Of a stretch of DNA of 64,000 nucleotides, positions 1 through 12,860 are shown piece by piece. Numbering within the stretch: position 1 is the first letter of the stretch; the number at the start of each line of letters is the position of its first letter. The DNA is from Pinus tabuliformis (taxonomy: Eukaryota; Streptophyta; Pinopsida; Pinales; Pinaceae), in assembly GCA_031772625.1 (NCBI GenBank), contig CM062808.1, forward strand, positions 141,958,605 through 142,022,604, in the 5' to 3' direction. The notes under the pieces were generated by a model. It had not been told where the DNA came from. It saw only the letters and a list, made by a program, of their open reading frames with translations, and searched no databases. Position numbers and translations under genes: made by a program.

Positions 1-3000
1 TATGTAAGCAGATCCCTTACTTTCGTTGATACATAGCGCAACGATCTTGTCATCATGTTATAGTTCAACGTGGTTACTTCGTGCAACTGGTTCTACCATC
101 GTTCTATTTCTTCTTCAGAATCCGGTGTATGGGAGCTTTCACGTTCCCATGAGATTCGTCCATCCGTGGTTGGATTCACCCAGTCTTGTTCTCGCGCGGT
201 TATCTTGTAGATGCAATCTAGATCATCCTCGCTCCCATCGTCATGCACTGGCTTCATGTAACACGATCCATCTGTAGGGTCCAACGGTACAACTATGCGC
301 AGAGACTTGTTCTTAAAAATCATTTTGCGCTTCTTTAGATTTATTACCCCATTCATGTCAATGGCCCAATCTATCCTTAATAGCGTGGGGTAGGGATTGT
401 TGTCATCAACAATCTCTATCACTTCAAAATCTCTAGCACATTCGCCCCTTTGATATCTATAGTGACTCCCTGCAATCTTCCCATAGGTAGGATCTTCTTC
501 TGGTTCACCATTCGCAACTGGATAGGAGACCATTGTAGCGTAGGCCTCCCCATGCGCTCCCATGTCTGCTTTGGTAGAACGTTCACATCTGATCCCAAGT
601 ATAGAATCACTTGATCCATCTCGTATTCTTTGATTTGCGTGGTCAATCTCATTTCTCTTCCTGTCCTAGTCGCATGCTTTCCAACCTTCCTGACTACGCA
701 CTGTTCCCCTGGCGCAGTCCCTACGCATCTATTGATGGGTTCCTGCAACCCTTTTACAACCTTGTTGTCACGCAGTAGCTTCGTGCATGTCTTCAGGAAC
801 ATTGTGAGCATTGATGGGGCCATGTCTGGCTCCACCCTTCCTTTACTTCCTGAAGTGGAGGCCTCAACGAAGCTCTCCCTAGCTTCCATGAAGATTTCCT
901 TAGCGTGCTCCAAATCAAACTCTGGTTCTTTCGTTGGAGCCTTGTGAACTTAAGTACTATCTTCAGGTTGCTTGCCCTTGTCATCCCCTGTCGTAATTCC
1001 ACCTTGGACCACGATGTTTACATTCGAGTCCTGTTCCCGTGGCTCCGACCTCATCATTTACAGGCTCTAAGTCGGGGTAGGTTTGAGTACTCCCTTATCA
1101 CGCAACCTTGCTATCAGTGTGGGAAAATCCTCCGTCTCATGATCAAACAATGTACAATACAAGCACGATGGATGCGTTAGATTTGTACAATTGTGGGCAT
1201 AATGTCCTGGCCCTCTGCAATTGTAACATATTAGCTGTCCGCGCCCTCTCCCAAATCCTCCTCACCCTCGGCCTCGCCCGCGCCCCTGAAATCGGTGCGT
1301 GCCATTCCGACATTTTGGTTAAGGGGTCGCGTTTTGGCCTGAACTCTATAAGTAGGAGTCCTATCCATCATCAGCTCATAACTTCTACAATTGTACTCAT
1401 CATGTCCTATTGACCTACAGAAATTACAGAACAACTGCTGGGAATTCTGCATGTACTTCTACAATAAGTGGCAGTTGTCTCTGGCATGCTTCCCCCTATT
1501 TGACAAATCACGCACCATAATGCAGGCGCTACGCTAGGCCTTGCTTGTGTCTCCGGCCTCAATGGCATTGATCCCCCTCCCGGGAGGTAATTCTAAAACA
1601 CCGGGCAATGGTGCTTGTCATGTCCCTGACCCTTGCATTTTACGCACCATACTTCTTCACGCACCTTTGAGAAATTTTTTTGGTCTTGCTTCAGGCTCTA
1701 CATCTCGAGGCATAAGTTCTTCAGCTACACGTGAATCTATTGAACTCCTAGATTAGGATCCTGTATCAGAGTTTCATGCAGCCTCATTGCGGCCTCTAAT
1801 GCTTCGGCTTGCTTGAGTTGTTATTATTTACTATGAAAACGCGTTCCTCAATTGTGGTGCTAGTGATGGTAAAAACCATGCGTGATGTTGTCCATCTGTC
1901 ATAGTCATATTGGCTTCGCGAATCATACATTTAAAACTTTGATCCAACTCATAAGGAGTCTCACTTGGTATCATCATGATTTCTTTGAACCCAATTATTG
2001 GCTGCGCTTCTGATTTTGGCTTGCTAAATTCCTTAGTTAGCGCGACTTGAACCTCCCTGATTCCTACATTCGGATGATTGCTCGAGTGCTTAATGTACCA
2101 GGTCAATGCGCGATCCTACAGGGCACTGATCAACGTATCTTTCTTGATTGCATCATCTGTCACTCCTTGTGCTTCCCATACAGCTTTTACGACGAACCAA
2201 AACTGGTCTGGATCTTCATTTCCGACTCCTTTGAACACAGCAACTTTATTGAGCTCGCCATATTACAACGCAGTGGTGGTGGAGGTGGGGTGGGCAAGGA
2301 TGGAGGTGATGGTGACGAAAATAGCGATGGTGTGGGTGGAGGTGGTATGTGCGGAATCCTCTTCCTTATCAAGTTGATCGTACTGCACGGAGATACCTGT
2401 GCAAGCTCTTCCTCGCCCCTTCGCGAAGGTGAGATCAGGGGGCTAGTTTCGAGTTCCACACTTCCTTCGTTTCTATAAATTCTTCCACTTCACGTAGCCC
2501 CGAACATCAATGTAACCGCATAATCCGTTTTTCACACAATAACATTTTTATCCAAGCTTTCAAAGACTTAACGTACTTACCTCGCGGTCCTTTGAGGAAG
2601 CGTAGCTCTGCCTCGCTATAGCTGACTGAAGTGTCTATCGGGAATTCAGTAATGAATCCTCCTATAATTTGATCGAGCCAATGGTCAACAGCCCGCGTGA
2701 TCTTATCCTCTGATTCTTCCAACCTTCGCATTAACTCTGGGGTCCACACAATAGGACTATCAAGCCTGCACCTTCCTTGGCTATCTGCTAGCTTCGTGAT
2801 CCACTCATACAGCTCAGTGGGGAACGACGCAAAGAAAATTTCGTGGATTTCTGTATACAAGTAGTAGTCTAACCACTCTTTGTTTGTCAGTCCTGTTCTC
2901 CTGTGCCGGGAACTCGTGGATATTTCTATTAATCCAGACTTCGATTTCCTTCTTAGTTGGATTCCAGTGATGCGACATCAGAAATCTCTTATGTAGATCT

Positions 3001-3683
3001 CGGTCCCAACAACGGAACTATTTGTTGGCTTGTTAGGGCCTGACCCAGGTTTAGAGTTAATTAGCCAAGCAAATCCCTATACTACTAGCCCTTTCGGCAA
3101 CAGTCCGCGAAATGTAGATTGAGGTCTCACCCGGAGTAGTATGGGAGGGTGTTGGAATCAGGTTTCCACACCCTTGAGATGTCTAAGGGGCTGATAGATA
3201 CAATTGTTAGGTCCTTCGCACAGGTTGCTTCACGCACTTCCCAGGCCGTCGCACCCTTATGCACTACCTTTGTACAGCCCTAACCAGGGACTATCGAGTA
3301 TCCGTGCACTCAGCTGCAAGGGTCCGCGCACTTAGCTGCGAACTACTAGGCCTCTGTGCACTCAGCTACAGGGCCTTCTCCTACTCTACGACCCAAAGAC
3401 CCACTTTTCACTTCGACTCAGGTAATTATACTCATCATACTTCCATCCATCCTTATCCTTTCTTCCTTAGAGTCTCGCTTTATTTATACAATCCCATGGT
3501 CCGCAGACCACAGGTAAGTTTATCAAGCCAACATTACATTACAAAAATTAGGGTGGGAAACCCTGTGACTCTATTATGACTTTGCGCTCCATGCCCACAT
3601 TTTGCGGACCTTTTACAAAGGACTTGGTCAACACCTAGGCTTTAAGCCCCAAAACATGCCTCAAGGGGATTCCATGCCCAACA
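1..3683 (-). mobile_element. Ty3/gypsy LTR retrotransposon, 5' portion, broken
   Basis: The element reads right to left and runs off the left edge of the window. In sense order there is an LTR (3150-3683), a leader, gag-like coding sequence (about 2860 to 1830), a CX2CX4HX4C zinc knuckle near 1387-1428, and a retropepsin-like segment around 500-605. The protease-RT linker follows to about position 93. Reverse transcriptase and integrase would lie outside the window. The coding is spread over several frames, so the copy is a fossil with roughly five or more breaks. A glycine/proline-rich simple-sequence patch (about 2270-2350) lies inside gag. Family assignment rests on the gag-knuckle-protease order and sequence style; the exact clade was not determined. 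Confidence 0.75.
3150..3683 (-). repeat. 5' LTR of the left-edge gypsy element
   Basis: The stretch starts TGTTGG and ends CCAACA on the + strand, a short inverted repeat with TG...CA ends. A TATAAATA motif on the - strand near 3480 fits a promoter for leftward transcription. The partner LTR is outside the window, so neither divergence nor a target-site duplication can be checked. No clear primer-binding site was seen next to it, so the inner edge is less certain. Confidence 0.55.
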
Positions 3684-4984
3684 CTATGTGATACTTCAAT
3701 GGAATTGGTTGCGTGTAGAGGAAAATAAGTGGCATAAACCAATCAAATTTGAGGATATGTGTTGTTCTTGGATTAGTTATTGATAAACGATAAAGGTTTA
3801 GGTGAACACGCCCTTACAGAATACCTTCGGTGTAAATAATCTATTTGAAAAAGGTATCGATTCTTCATTGTACTATTATTCAGAATTTTACAATGAATTT
3901 ACATTCTCTAATTCTCATCTTTCTTTGTAAGTAAAATAGCTAAAAAAAATATCCCCGTTGGGGGTGATGAACGCGGGTTATACACAGGACTTGAGCATTA
4001 ATAGCCGTCCCACGTGGCAATTATGAGTCTGATGTGTGTTGGGAAAGCAAATCAAGGAGGCCTGCATAAGAACATTCTCAATGCACACGAGGTTATAACA
4101 CCAATGACAATGGCATGCACATGTATTTTCTAGAATTGCGAGATGAGAGCTTGGCCTATAAAAGGAATTGTTTGCTTGGGAACTATAGGTGACCTCACTG
4201 GAGAGCCAAGCATGTTCCTTGATAAGTGGGGGTGGTCATCTGTGGACGAAAAGAAGAAACATGGAGGGGTATAATGTAATATGGGACCCAAGCTCGAACT
4301 TCTCTCTGGCTTCGGCTCTCTCAGTGAGAGTGATTCGTAACATAGAGAACTTAGGCAAGGTGTTCTGCCAGGAGGGCGGGTGATAGTGCGGGGGCTTGAG
4401 CATTTATTGAGGTAATTCAACTCATTTTTCCTTATGTAGTGGTTAACATGTGGAATGCTCAAGTGGTGTGGCCCAATTGCTAGTCCGACCAGTTCGAAAA
4501 GGGGTCATTATTCTCCTGTGGGTGGCCCTGGAGAGCATTCTCCCTCTTCTTCTTTTGTATTTGTCTTGGGTGGCCCCGAAGTTCTTTATGCCTAGTGGAG
4601 ACTCGGGTGTCTGTGTCCTTAAGGGTTCTTAAGAGTAAGTGAAGTTGAAGTAGAAGGGTTGGGGATAACTGTGAGAGGTGCATTATCGTAGAGATCTAGT
4701 GTTGTATCTATGTGGAGGTTGCAATTAGGGGTAACTTGTCTGTATTGTGCTACCTTTATAGAAGAGTGGATATTGAACAGTCACGACCTTGGTTAATTGA
4801 AGTGTCGATTGTAGATATTTGTATTATCTTTGTGAGAGGAGCTGGGTTTACTAGAAATTCTTTAATTGCCTCACATAACTTGTGTGGGGAGGCAGCATAC
4901 TCTCCTCTTTCACAGTTAGGGAGTGTATATGCTGTTGTTGTGGTTTGATCATTTGTCATTTTAAAAAATAATAAAAATGTTTGG
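3684..4984. other. Intergenic, nothing recognised
   Basis: About 1.3 kb between two retrotransposon remnants. The open frames here are short and carry no recognisable motif. No structural RNA, terminal repeat or long tandem repeat was seen. It may be older repeat sequence decayed past recognition. Confidence 0.5.
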
Positions 4985-6223
4985 CCCATCCATATTAGCC
5001 TCCATGCCTTTCTTTAAACCATCCATCTTATCTTCCATGCCTTTCTTTAAACCATCCATCTCAGCTTCTATTACTTTTTGTGAGCGTGAAATTTGTTGCA
5101 CTTGGTCTCGTAATTTTGATATATCATGTTGCATTTCTTCCTCTTCTTCATGAGTCATGCTAGATCTTTCATGTTTCTTACTAGGTGTTTCCATTTTATT
5201 TCTTTGGGGAATCAATTAATGATAATTTTGCTTCACTATGCCCTTTTAATTCCTTCAAACTAATTTTTTAAACCAAACTTATGCAAAATTTAAAAAAAAC
5301 TACACACCTTTTTTCACTTTGTAGGAGCTCGATATTGAATTTGATGTATCTCTGAAATTTTGGATCTCCACCATTTGATATTGCGAACTGTGGTAATCCT
5401 TTTAGTCCTCTTTCCAACACCACCAGTCTGATCGAAATTGGATTCTCCAAGAAAGCGCTATGCCCAATATCCCAAGATGACCTAATTATACACTTTTTCA
5501 ATAGAGTGAACTTGTATGAAGTGCCACGTGTCACTGTTTCAACCTTCCGACCTGAAAATGATGCACAACAAACTAAAGTCCATCCTATTTCTGTAACTTC
5601 TTACGAAATTTCAATTTGATACTCAGAGACAAAGTTATGATGATTTTCACAAGATCACATGTTTGGGATGTAATTCAGGAGCCTGCAAAAACCCTAAATT
5701 CCTTGAATCATATCTCTGAAACTATAGCGATACGAGATCTGAAATTTGGACCCCGAGGATCATCGAGATTTGGCTCAAATGGGTTTTTGTTTTAGTTTCT
5801 GAAACATCTCCGAAACAAAATTATTGCAAAAATTCCATGATAACCTGTTTGGAGCAGAGAAACCCTAGAATCCAAAGCTCTGATACCAAATGTTATGAAA
5901 CCAACTCACAAAAAGATAGAAAAGATAGATCACCGACTCAAAAGTCAGCCTCTTTGAGGGGGAAATCTCCTTTACATTACACAAATGAATAATTATTGGA
6001 TGATAGAAATGACAAGGCCTCCTTTCTACATATAGGAGTCTAAGGGGTCCCAATACAATCAGAGCCTACATAACAATAATATTGTAGGGGAAAAATAATA
6101 ACAATAGTGGGCTTCTATGGGGCATAATAATAACAACATGGGGACTACATGGGAAAAATAATAAAATAAGGGGGTTGCACTAATAACAATTTTGGGTTAC
6201 ACTAATAGTATAGGGACCTAACA
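4985..6223 (-). mobile_element. Truncated Ty3/gypsy chromovirus copy, 5' end only
   Basis: This is a 5' stub of the same family as the whole-looking element at 48305-54211. It keeps an LTR (5891-6223), a tRNA-iMet-type primer-binding site (5877-5888, complement of TGGTATCAGAGC), the leader, and the first part of gag with the shared TPSK and [11 protein letters not shown] motifs (gag start about 5215). The rest of the element is missing on the left. The right edge abuts copia sequence, so it probably inserted into the copia fragment at 6224-8750. Its coiled-coil repeats differ from those of the other copy. Confidence 0.85.
5891..6223 (-). repeat. LTR of the truncated chromovirus copy
   Basis: A 333-bp LTR beginning TGTTATGAAACC and ending CCTAACA. 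It has the same length and ends as both LTRs of the element at 48305-54211 but is clearly diverged from them. The primer-binding site lies two bases to its left. Confidence 0.85.
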
Positions 6224-8750
6224 AAATGCTTTAAATTCACAAAATTTTGTGAAACTTTGATCCTTCTTCTACATGAAAAAGATCCAACATTTATGAGAAA
6301 AATCGCTCTCTAATCGCCTCTACTCAATTATTTATGTCATTAAAGGAAGCCTTGGTGTATTTTCCCAAAGCACACCCCTTGAATGTATCAACTTTCTCTA
6401 GCATACCTTTGGGAAGACCAATAGAAATCTGCTACATATGATTTTCAAATCCCCATGATGCAAGTGACACAATCTCCTATGCCATAACTCGCCAACGTCA
6501 AATTTGCACCATCTCTGCTTTCGTGCTCAGAGCAACATGATCCCCTACCTCTAAATTATAAATATTCTTAACTTGAATCCCTATCTTCCTTACTTGACCT
6601 GTGGCTATGTGTCGAAGGAACACCTTTCCTTTGCTAAGGACCACATCATATCCTATATCCTCCAACATGGTGATCGATACTAATTTCTTCTTCAACCTAG
6701 GAACATACATAACATCTCTCAAGGTAATAGGAGCACCATGCTCCCTCTGAAAAGTAAATGTGCCCAATCCAGTAGCAATATACCTCCCTTCATCACCCAT
6801 CTTGATTTGCATCTAGAGATCCTTCTCCTCCAAGTCAATGAACAACTCCTTGTCACCATTCATGTGGAATGAAGCTCCAATGTCTAGGTACCATATAATA
6901 CCCATGATTGATTACAACATGCATGCAATGAGAGTAAAGTCCAATTCAAATTGAGAGGCCAAAGCCTCACCCGCCGCTCCTCATGAGGACTTCTTCTTAG
7001 ACTTCTTGAATAGAGAATTTGTAGAAAAATGTCCTAGCTCATGACAATAAAAGAACTTCACTTTTGACACGTCTTTCTTCTTACCTCCATGGCAATAATC
7101 CAATTTGGAATGGGACGTCTTCCCTTTCCCCTTCTTTTCCTTACCCATTAAGGCACATTTTTCCTCATCATTAGTCTTTGATGAGAAACCATCTCTGGTG
7201 TTCCTTCTGATCTCCCCCTGCATCAAATACGACCATATTCATTCCCAATCTGGCAGCTTATCCCTCCCATTGACATATTCCTAATAGCTATTCCAACTCT
7301 TGGGAAGGCGTATGAGAGTTAGGCTCACCATATCATCCTCGACAATGGTTATTCCAACACTTCCAAGCTCATCATGATAGTGAGTGAACTTGGTCAAGTA
7401 TTTTGGAATGGTCTTGCCTTTCTCCATATTGATTTTTCAAAGTTTGTCTTTCAGTTCTAACTTCCTATGATTATTATTGTTCTCGAACAGGGCCATCAAT
7501 TCTTTCCACATAGCATACGGAGTTTCCTTCCCATGGAGACGCGAGACAATGTGGTCTCGAACTCCCTCAAGGATTATCTTCCTCGCCTTCATCACACTCT
7601 TCTTCCATTCTACCAGGTTCTATGCATCCGATGTTGCTCGCTTAGGAATGTCTTGATCAATGAATTCCTTGAGGCCACTTTCCTCCAAAACAACCTCCAT
7701 CCTATCCTTCCAGGCTATATAATTTGAGATTCATTCCATGGCATACTCGAGCCTCAAACCGTAGAAAGCCATATGTTGATCCTGAAGTATGATTTGCAAA
7801 TTAGAATTTCACCTATAACCCCAAACTCAAAACTTTGAAATCTCCTCTATTATACTATCTTCATCTCTAATACCATGTATATTTTCTTGTAGATTCACAA
7901 CTCATGTAATGTACTAAAACACAAGACAAGAATCTAATCTACTCTTTAAACAACAGAAACAAATAAATTGATGAAAACAATAATTGACAATAGGAAGATA
8001 ACCAATGGTACATAACACAGTAATTTATTTGGGGAAATTCATTGCTCAAAACCCTGACTATCTATTGCATTAATCAGAAATCTGAGTGAAAATACAAAGG
8101 TTGTTCTCACTAGAACAGTTCCTACACATGTATGATCAACTCTTTGCCTGACAAGCATGCTCTAGCCAACACTTAGCCAATTATGCTGCTTGCCAAGCCC
8201 CTATTTCCTTGTGCAATTCCTTTGAGGATCACCCCATATTTAATTGGGAAATCCTTCTTCCATAACTGTGCAATCCAAAACTAGGTCCTTCTCTGATTGC
8301 ATCCATGACCTGTATAACTCAGATCATCTTACAACTGATAATACATTTTCCTTGCACTATAGTCTCAACTGGGTCTTTCTCTAAAATGACATGCATGAGT
8401 TTCTCATGAGGAAGTATTCAGTTAGCTGGAGTAGCACTTAAGGATGCACCAGTGCACCAACTCACTGCTAGACTTCTACTAGTTCCACCAACAATTAGAA
8501 CTAGTTTAACTGTCTATAACACAGTCAAATTGAGTTATCTAATTACAACTCAAATAAACCCATCATGGGCCCCTAAAATTTATGGAGAACATATGGAGAA
8601 AATACTTCCAACTCAAAATTCCTAAGCTAATTAAGTCAATTAAACTTAATTAACTATTTACAATTTGCTATGAGAATAGAATTTGATTTTAATTCTCAGT
8701 TTAATTCAAGGACAAATTAAACTAGAATTTATTGTTTCCATTTGTCAACG
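6224..8750 (-). mobile_element. Ty1/copia fragment: LTR, gag, protease, start of gag-pre-integrase
   Basis: In sense order (right to left) the fragment has an LTR from 7876 to roughly 8750, a degenerate initiator-Met primer-binding site (7865-7875), gag with a zinc-knuckle remnant and lysine-rich tail (about 7226-6985), a copia protease/spacer segment (6812-6498), and the start of a gag-pre-integrase region down to 6224. The rest is absent beyond the chromovirus stub. The LTR and the gag-protease proteins match the copia element at 38197-42154, so both belong to one family. It is broken, with several breaks. The outer LTR edge near 8750 is approximate because similarity to the family LTR fades there. 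Confidence 0.75.
7876..8750 (-). repeat. 5' LTR of the copia fragment
   Basis: The LTR starts TGTATATTTTC just right of the primer-binding complement. Its sequence follows, in reverse complement, the LTR of the copia element at 38197-42154, including a shared AT-rich block near 8620-8730. The right limit is estimated. Confidence 0.6.
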
Positions 8751-11700
8751 GTGAGAATTTATTCATGAAACAGTAAATCAATAAACTTTTAGACACACAT
8801 ACTCAAATGACAGTTTCATGAGCAACACACATTTGACATGTGGAAACCCAGAGGGAAAAAAACCACCAATTTGTTGTTTGTTTTATGATGTAAATTAAGC
8901 ACCAACTTAATTACATTTGTTTTTTTGTCAGCACCTACTCACTGGAGGCACCAACCCCCTTTATTTAGCAAGGACCAACTTTCCAAGAGGCAACAACCTC
9001 TTAAGTATGCAGACACCAACCTGTCACTACCACTATTCTACTATTTCATACAATTTTCAAACTGAAAACAGAGGCATACAATTTATAAGTAAAATACCAA
9101 CTAATGGTTGTTTGTAGATTCAACTTTTGCACTTTTATTTCTGAACACTTGTGGTAGACCTCCTCTTGCTTCTCACAACAACACTTCCTCTATGCTTTAC
9201 TCTCTCTGTCCAGGTCTCTCGATTGACTTCACCTCAGCACTACCCTTGGAACACTCTTCTTCAATACACACACTCACTACTTTTCTCTCACACATATATG
9301 CTCACACTACCCCCACATCTCAATGGAGGTTGTGAGGTTTGTTCTAGTGTTTCACTTGGCTTGATGTAGCCACTGTCACTATCAACTTTTCCCAAGCAAG
9401 TACCCCTGGCATGGCACCCCATTCTTTTGTTGTTTCACGCTTTCTCCGGTTTTGCCACTACATTAAAATCTTAAGAATAGGTGATGATCACTTCTTTGTA
9501 TCACTGTTGACTCTCCATGCTGTGTATTTAATTTCAGTCCCCTTACACATTTCACAGAGACTCCCCATGCATATTTATGGCTCATAGAGATTTAGTTGTA
9601 CATCCTCAAGCAATCTATGTTCTTCATTTATATTTACAATGTGTGCACAGGAGGTATTAAACCATCAACCTTACTGTTCTGCATTCAAAACCACAACTGT
9701 TGATTCATACATCTTTAATGGCTCCCTGTACCATCATATTAGATATTTTCATCGTAGTGTTGTGTAGTGGTGTGTCACACTCCGAAATAACCAATTTCCA
9801 ACCTCAGATTATGTCTAGCTCCTTTTGATTTGACCCTCATCAAACTTCCACCATAGGATCGAGGGTGGTGACAAAGGGCTCAGCGCCAAGACACTAAGAC
9901 TTCTAGCATTGTGTCGGGATCCATTTTCCTTTACTAAGCACTGTGCCTTTGGTTTTGTGTTTATTCCACAACCAGGCGCATAACACTATCGAAGCCCTTT
10001 TATCAGAGATTTTCACTTGTTTCCCATATTCTAACAACCACAACTCATCAATCGTCGATTACCTATTGGCCCCTCTTCTCATCCCTAGCCTTCGGTTGCT
10101 TAAGACTTCGCGACCATGTGCTAGCCCTCTAATCGATGATTCCCCAAGGTGGTCAATGTGCCAACCATCGCAAACCTATGATCATTGATCACCAATGTGA
10201 TGTCATCACTACCACGTGGCATCCCTTGAGTAGTGACATGTGTCACCAGGATATGGCCAATTAGGCCACCTCAAAACACCAAAAATGCCTGCCACGTGTC
10301 CCTTCGTACCGCCATGTCATGCTGATGTCAGCTACCACTTGGCATTATCAGAACCAATCGGATCCTGCCATGTGTCCACATTGGAGCTCATCTATGACTA
10401 CCATCTATCCTTATCAGACCCAATTGGATGTCTCCACATGTCTTGCATGGAGGAGAGAGAAAGAGGCCTCACCTTCCCTGATTTTTCAACAAATTCCTTT
10501 GTATTTTCCTTTTTTTCCTTCTCGATAATTTAACAAAGAAAATGCATTGTCCTGACTTATTTGACTCAATCGGCATTCACTGATCGGAAGTTTCCCAATG
10601 CTTGTCACTTATGAAAATGCCAAATTTTGATCACCGATATGGTCTTGTCCTCCAACATGTGGTATTGCAAGTCGCTAATTGACAAATTACCTTAGTTGTT
10701 GCGCTGCAACTTAGAACCTCCAAAATCCAATATGTGATATGTCGGGACCTCTGACATGCAAGATCGCTAGTCGCTAATCGATGAATTTCCTTTGGTGGTG
10801 TACTCACTAATCGTTACTGAGTAATTGGTGGTTCGCTTCCACTGTGCACTGCATCTTAGATCCTCCGATCGCCAATTGTCAGGACCTTCAATATTGCAAT
10901 ATCACTAATCTCTAATCAGTGGTTCACTTCTATTCTACACCGCATCTTGGATCCTCCAATCGCCGATTTCTGATTGGACACGTGTCATAAGGACACCAAG
11001 TCATTTTCCTTTGCCTTCTCTTTTGGAGAGGAAGAAATTCAACTAGCTCTAACTTTTGATATAGAAGTCCATTCTAGGACTTCCACATACCATTCTAAAT
11101 CTTATTCTAAGCACCATCCAATGGAGGGCATCTGATTGATCTTTGATCCTATATTCTACATAGAGGAGGGATCCAAAGTCTCTCCACAACTAAAATCACA
11201 ACCACTAAGACATGAAGCCCAATCATCATGTTGAGCAGTGTTTGACATCAACGCCAACAATTACACATCCAGCCACCTACATACCATCAAATTTCCAACA
11301 CAAATAACCAGGAAATAACCAACATATAAATCATGGCAACTCATCCATAATATCACCAACATAATCACTGCAAGTATTCATGAATCACAATAGAAGAATA
11401 ACTCTTATTAATATATGAAAATACCAACCAAGTTAGGAACTTCCACGTACCACCAGACCATAGATTGGGTTGAACAAAATCTCTCTTTCATCCAATCACC
11501 CCCATGTCATATTCTAAGAATGAATGTGGATCTCATGGAATAAACAGAAACAAAACCAAACCAGGGCTTCCAGAGGCCAAACCACCTCATTCAACCTACA
11601 TAGTGATTCCACCTCTATGGTCTGGAAATCACTAACGCAGACCAAATCAGTCTCTACTCAAGTTGTCTAGGGCTTCAAGAACTAGTAACTCAACCCACAA

Positions 11701-12860
11701 CCTTCCAGATCTCAAAAGCGTTTGTCTAACCAGGATTTAGGGACTAGTAACTCAACGCACCAAGGGCTCTAGATCGTTTGTCCTAACCTAGGCTCCAGGA
11801 CTAGTAACTCAACCCAAGATGTTACAGGGCTTCCAAAGCATTTGTTCCAACCCACAAACATAAGGAACATGAGAACCAATTAGAAAAACAATCAAGTGGG
11901 AAAACCCACGACCCCGTGGCTATCCAGGAAATGAAAAGAAAATGCTAAACCCACTGTCACTCTAGACAGATCTCCATGCCAATGACAACACCTAACCAAA
12001 AAGTAACATGCATATACCATGCATCTATAAATAAACAAGGAAATCACACATCCAACCTCTTATCAGCAAAGCAATCTAATTGTATCTATTGATCCAATTG
12101 TTTCCTTGTTCTCCTTGCTTTCCTTTGTCTTCTTTCTCCAAATCCAAATGAATATTAGAGTGCTCCACGCATGCTCCAATAATTCTCTAAGTGTGCAAGA
12201 GTGTAAGAGAATGAGAGAATGAAATGAGAGCTCCAAAACTAGACTGACAAAAAGATGTGAACTAATCCTCAAAATCCTTTTTATCATTGAGACATATATT
12301 TTCTTCAATTTCCTTTATTTTCCTCTAATTTCCCTTCCATGCACATTTATGTCTATTCACCTTCCTTTTCTCCTATTTTTCTTTATTTTCATAGCTAAAA
12401 TGTCAATTATTGTCTCTTTTCCTTTGCCAATTTCCATAGCTATTAATTAATCACAAGTGATGTCCATCATTATGTTTTGACCAACATTCAACTTGGAATA
12501 CATGTCCCATGACCTTGGTTTTTATTTTACTTACATAGAAAATCAACCAGGGGTTGTTACAGAGGCTGGACTATAAACTTTCTATGATCATGACAAACAC
12601 AAGGAGGGTAACTTGTTAATTATTCATCATTCTATATTTGTTTTAACTATACATTTATTCAACATTAAGAGAGGAGATATCTACATTTATTCAACAGTAG
12701 GAGAGGAGAGATCATTTTAGTTGCTTAATTATTCATAAGTATAAATTTATTTTAATTTTTGATTTATTAAATATTAAAAGGGATTATATTTTTCAAGGTG
12801 CATGTCACTTTTTAAATGTAAAATTTGAGAAAAAGTTTGCATCGCAAAAGATTTAATTCT
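8751..12860. other. Gene-free repeat-rich DNA; possible very long LTR at about 9773-12561
   Basis: No convincing coding sequence was seen. The stretch 9773-12561 begins TGTCACACTCC and ends GGGGTTGTTACA, an imperfect terminal inverted repeat of the kind found on large plant LTRs (the - strand starts TGTAACAACCCC). The flanking five bases (TGGTG and GAGGC) do not match, so this is only a suggestion. Within it are degenerate tandem repeats rich in GATCGCCAAT-like words (about 10240-10980) and three copies of a 57-62-bp repeat near 11681-11813. Confidence 0.35.
11671..11840. repeat. Three imperfect tandem repeats of about 60 bp
   Basis: The word ACTAGTAACTCAAC recurs at about 11681, 11743 and 11800, each in a similar context that includes a CGTTTGTC or CATTTGTT block. 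The spacing is 62 and 57 bp. The copies are diverged and lie inside noncoding repeat DNA. Confidence 0.7.

Noticed and set aside
2047-2478. Glycine-rich open frame on the + strand
   Set aside because: It lies antisense to gag of the left-edge gypsy element and owes its length to a GGT/GGA simple-sequence patch.
4130-4690. Short open frames on both strands
   Set aside because: No motif, no splice context and no repeat relationship; within chance expectation.
8917-10533. Short + strand open frames
   Set aside because: They lie in repeat-rich noncoding DNA, show no domain, and have low-complexity composition following the degenerate tandem repeats.
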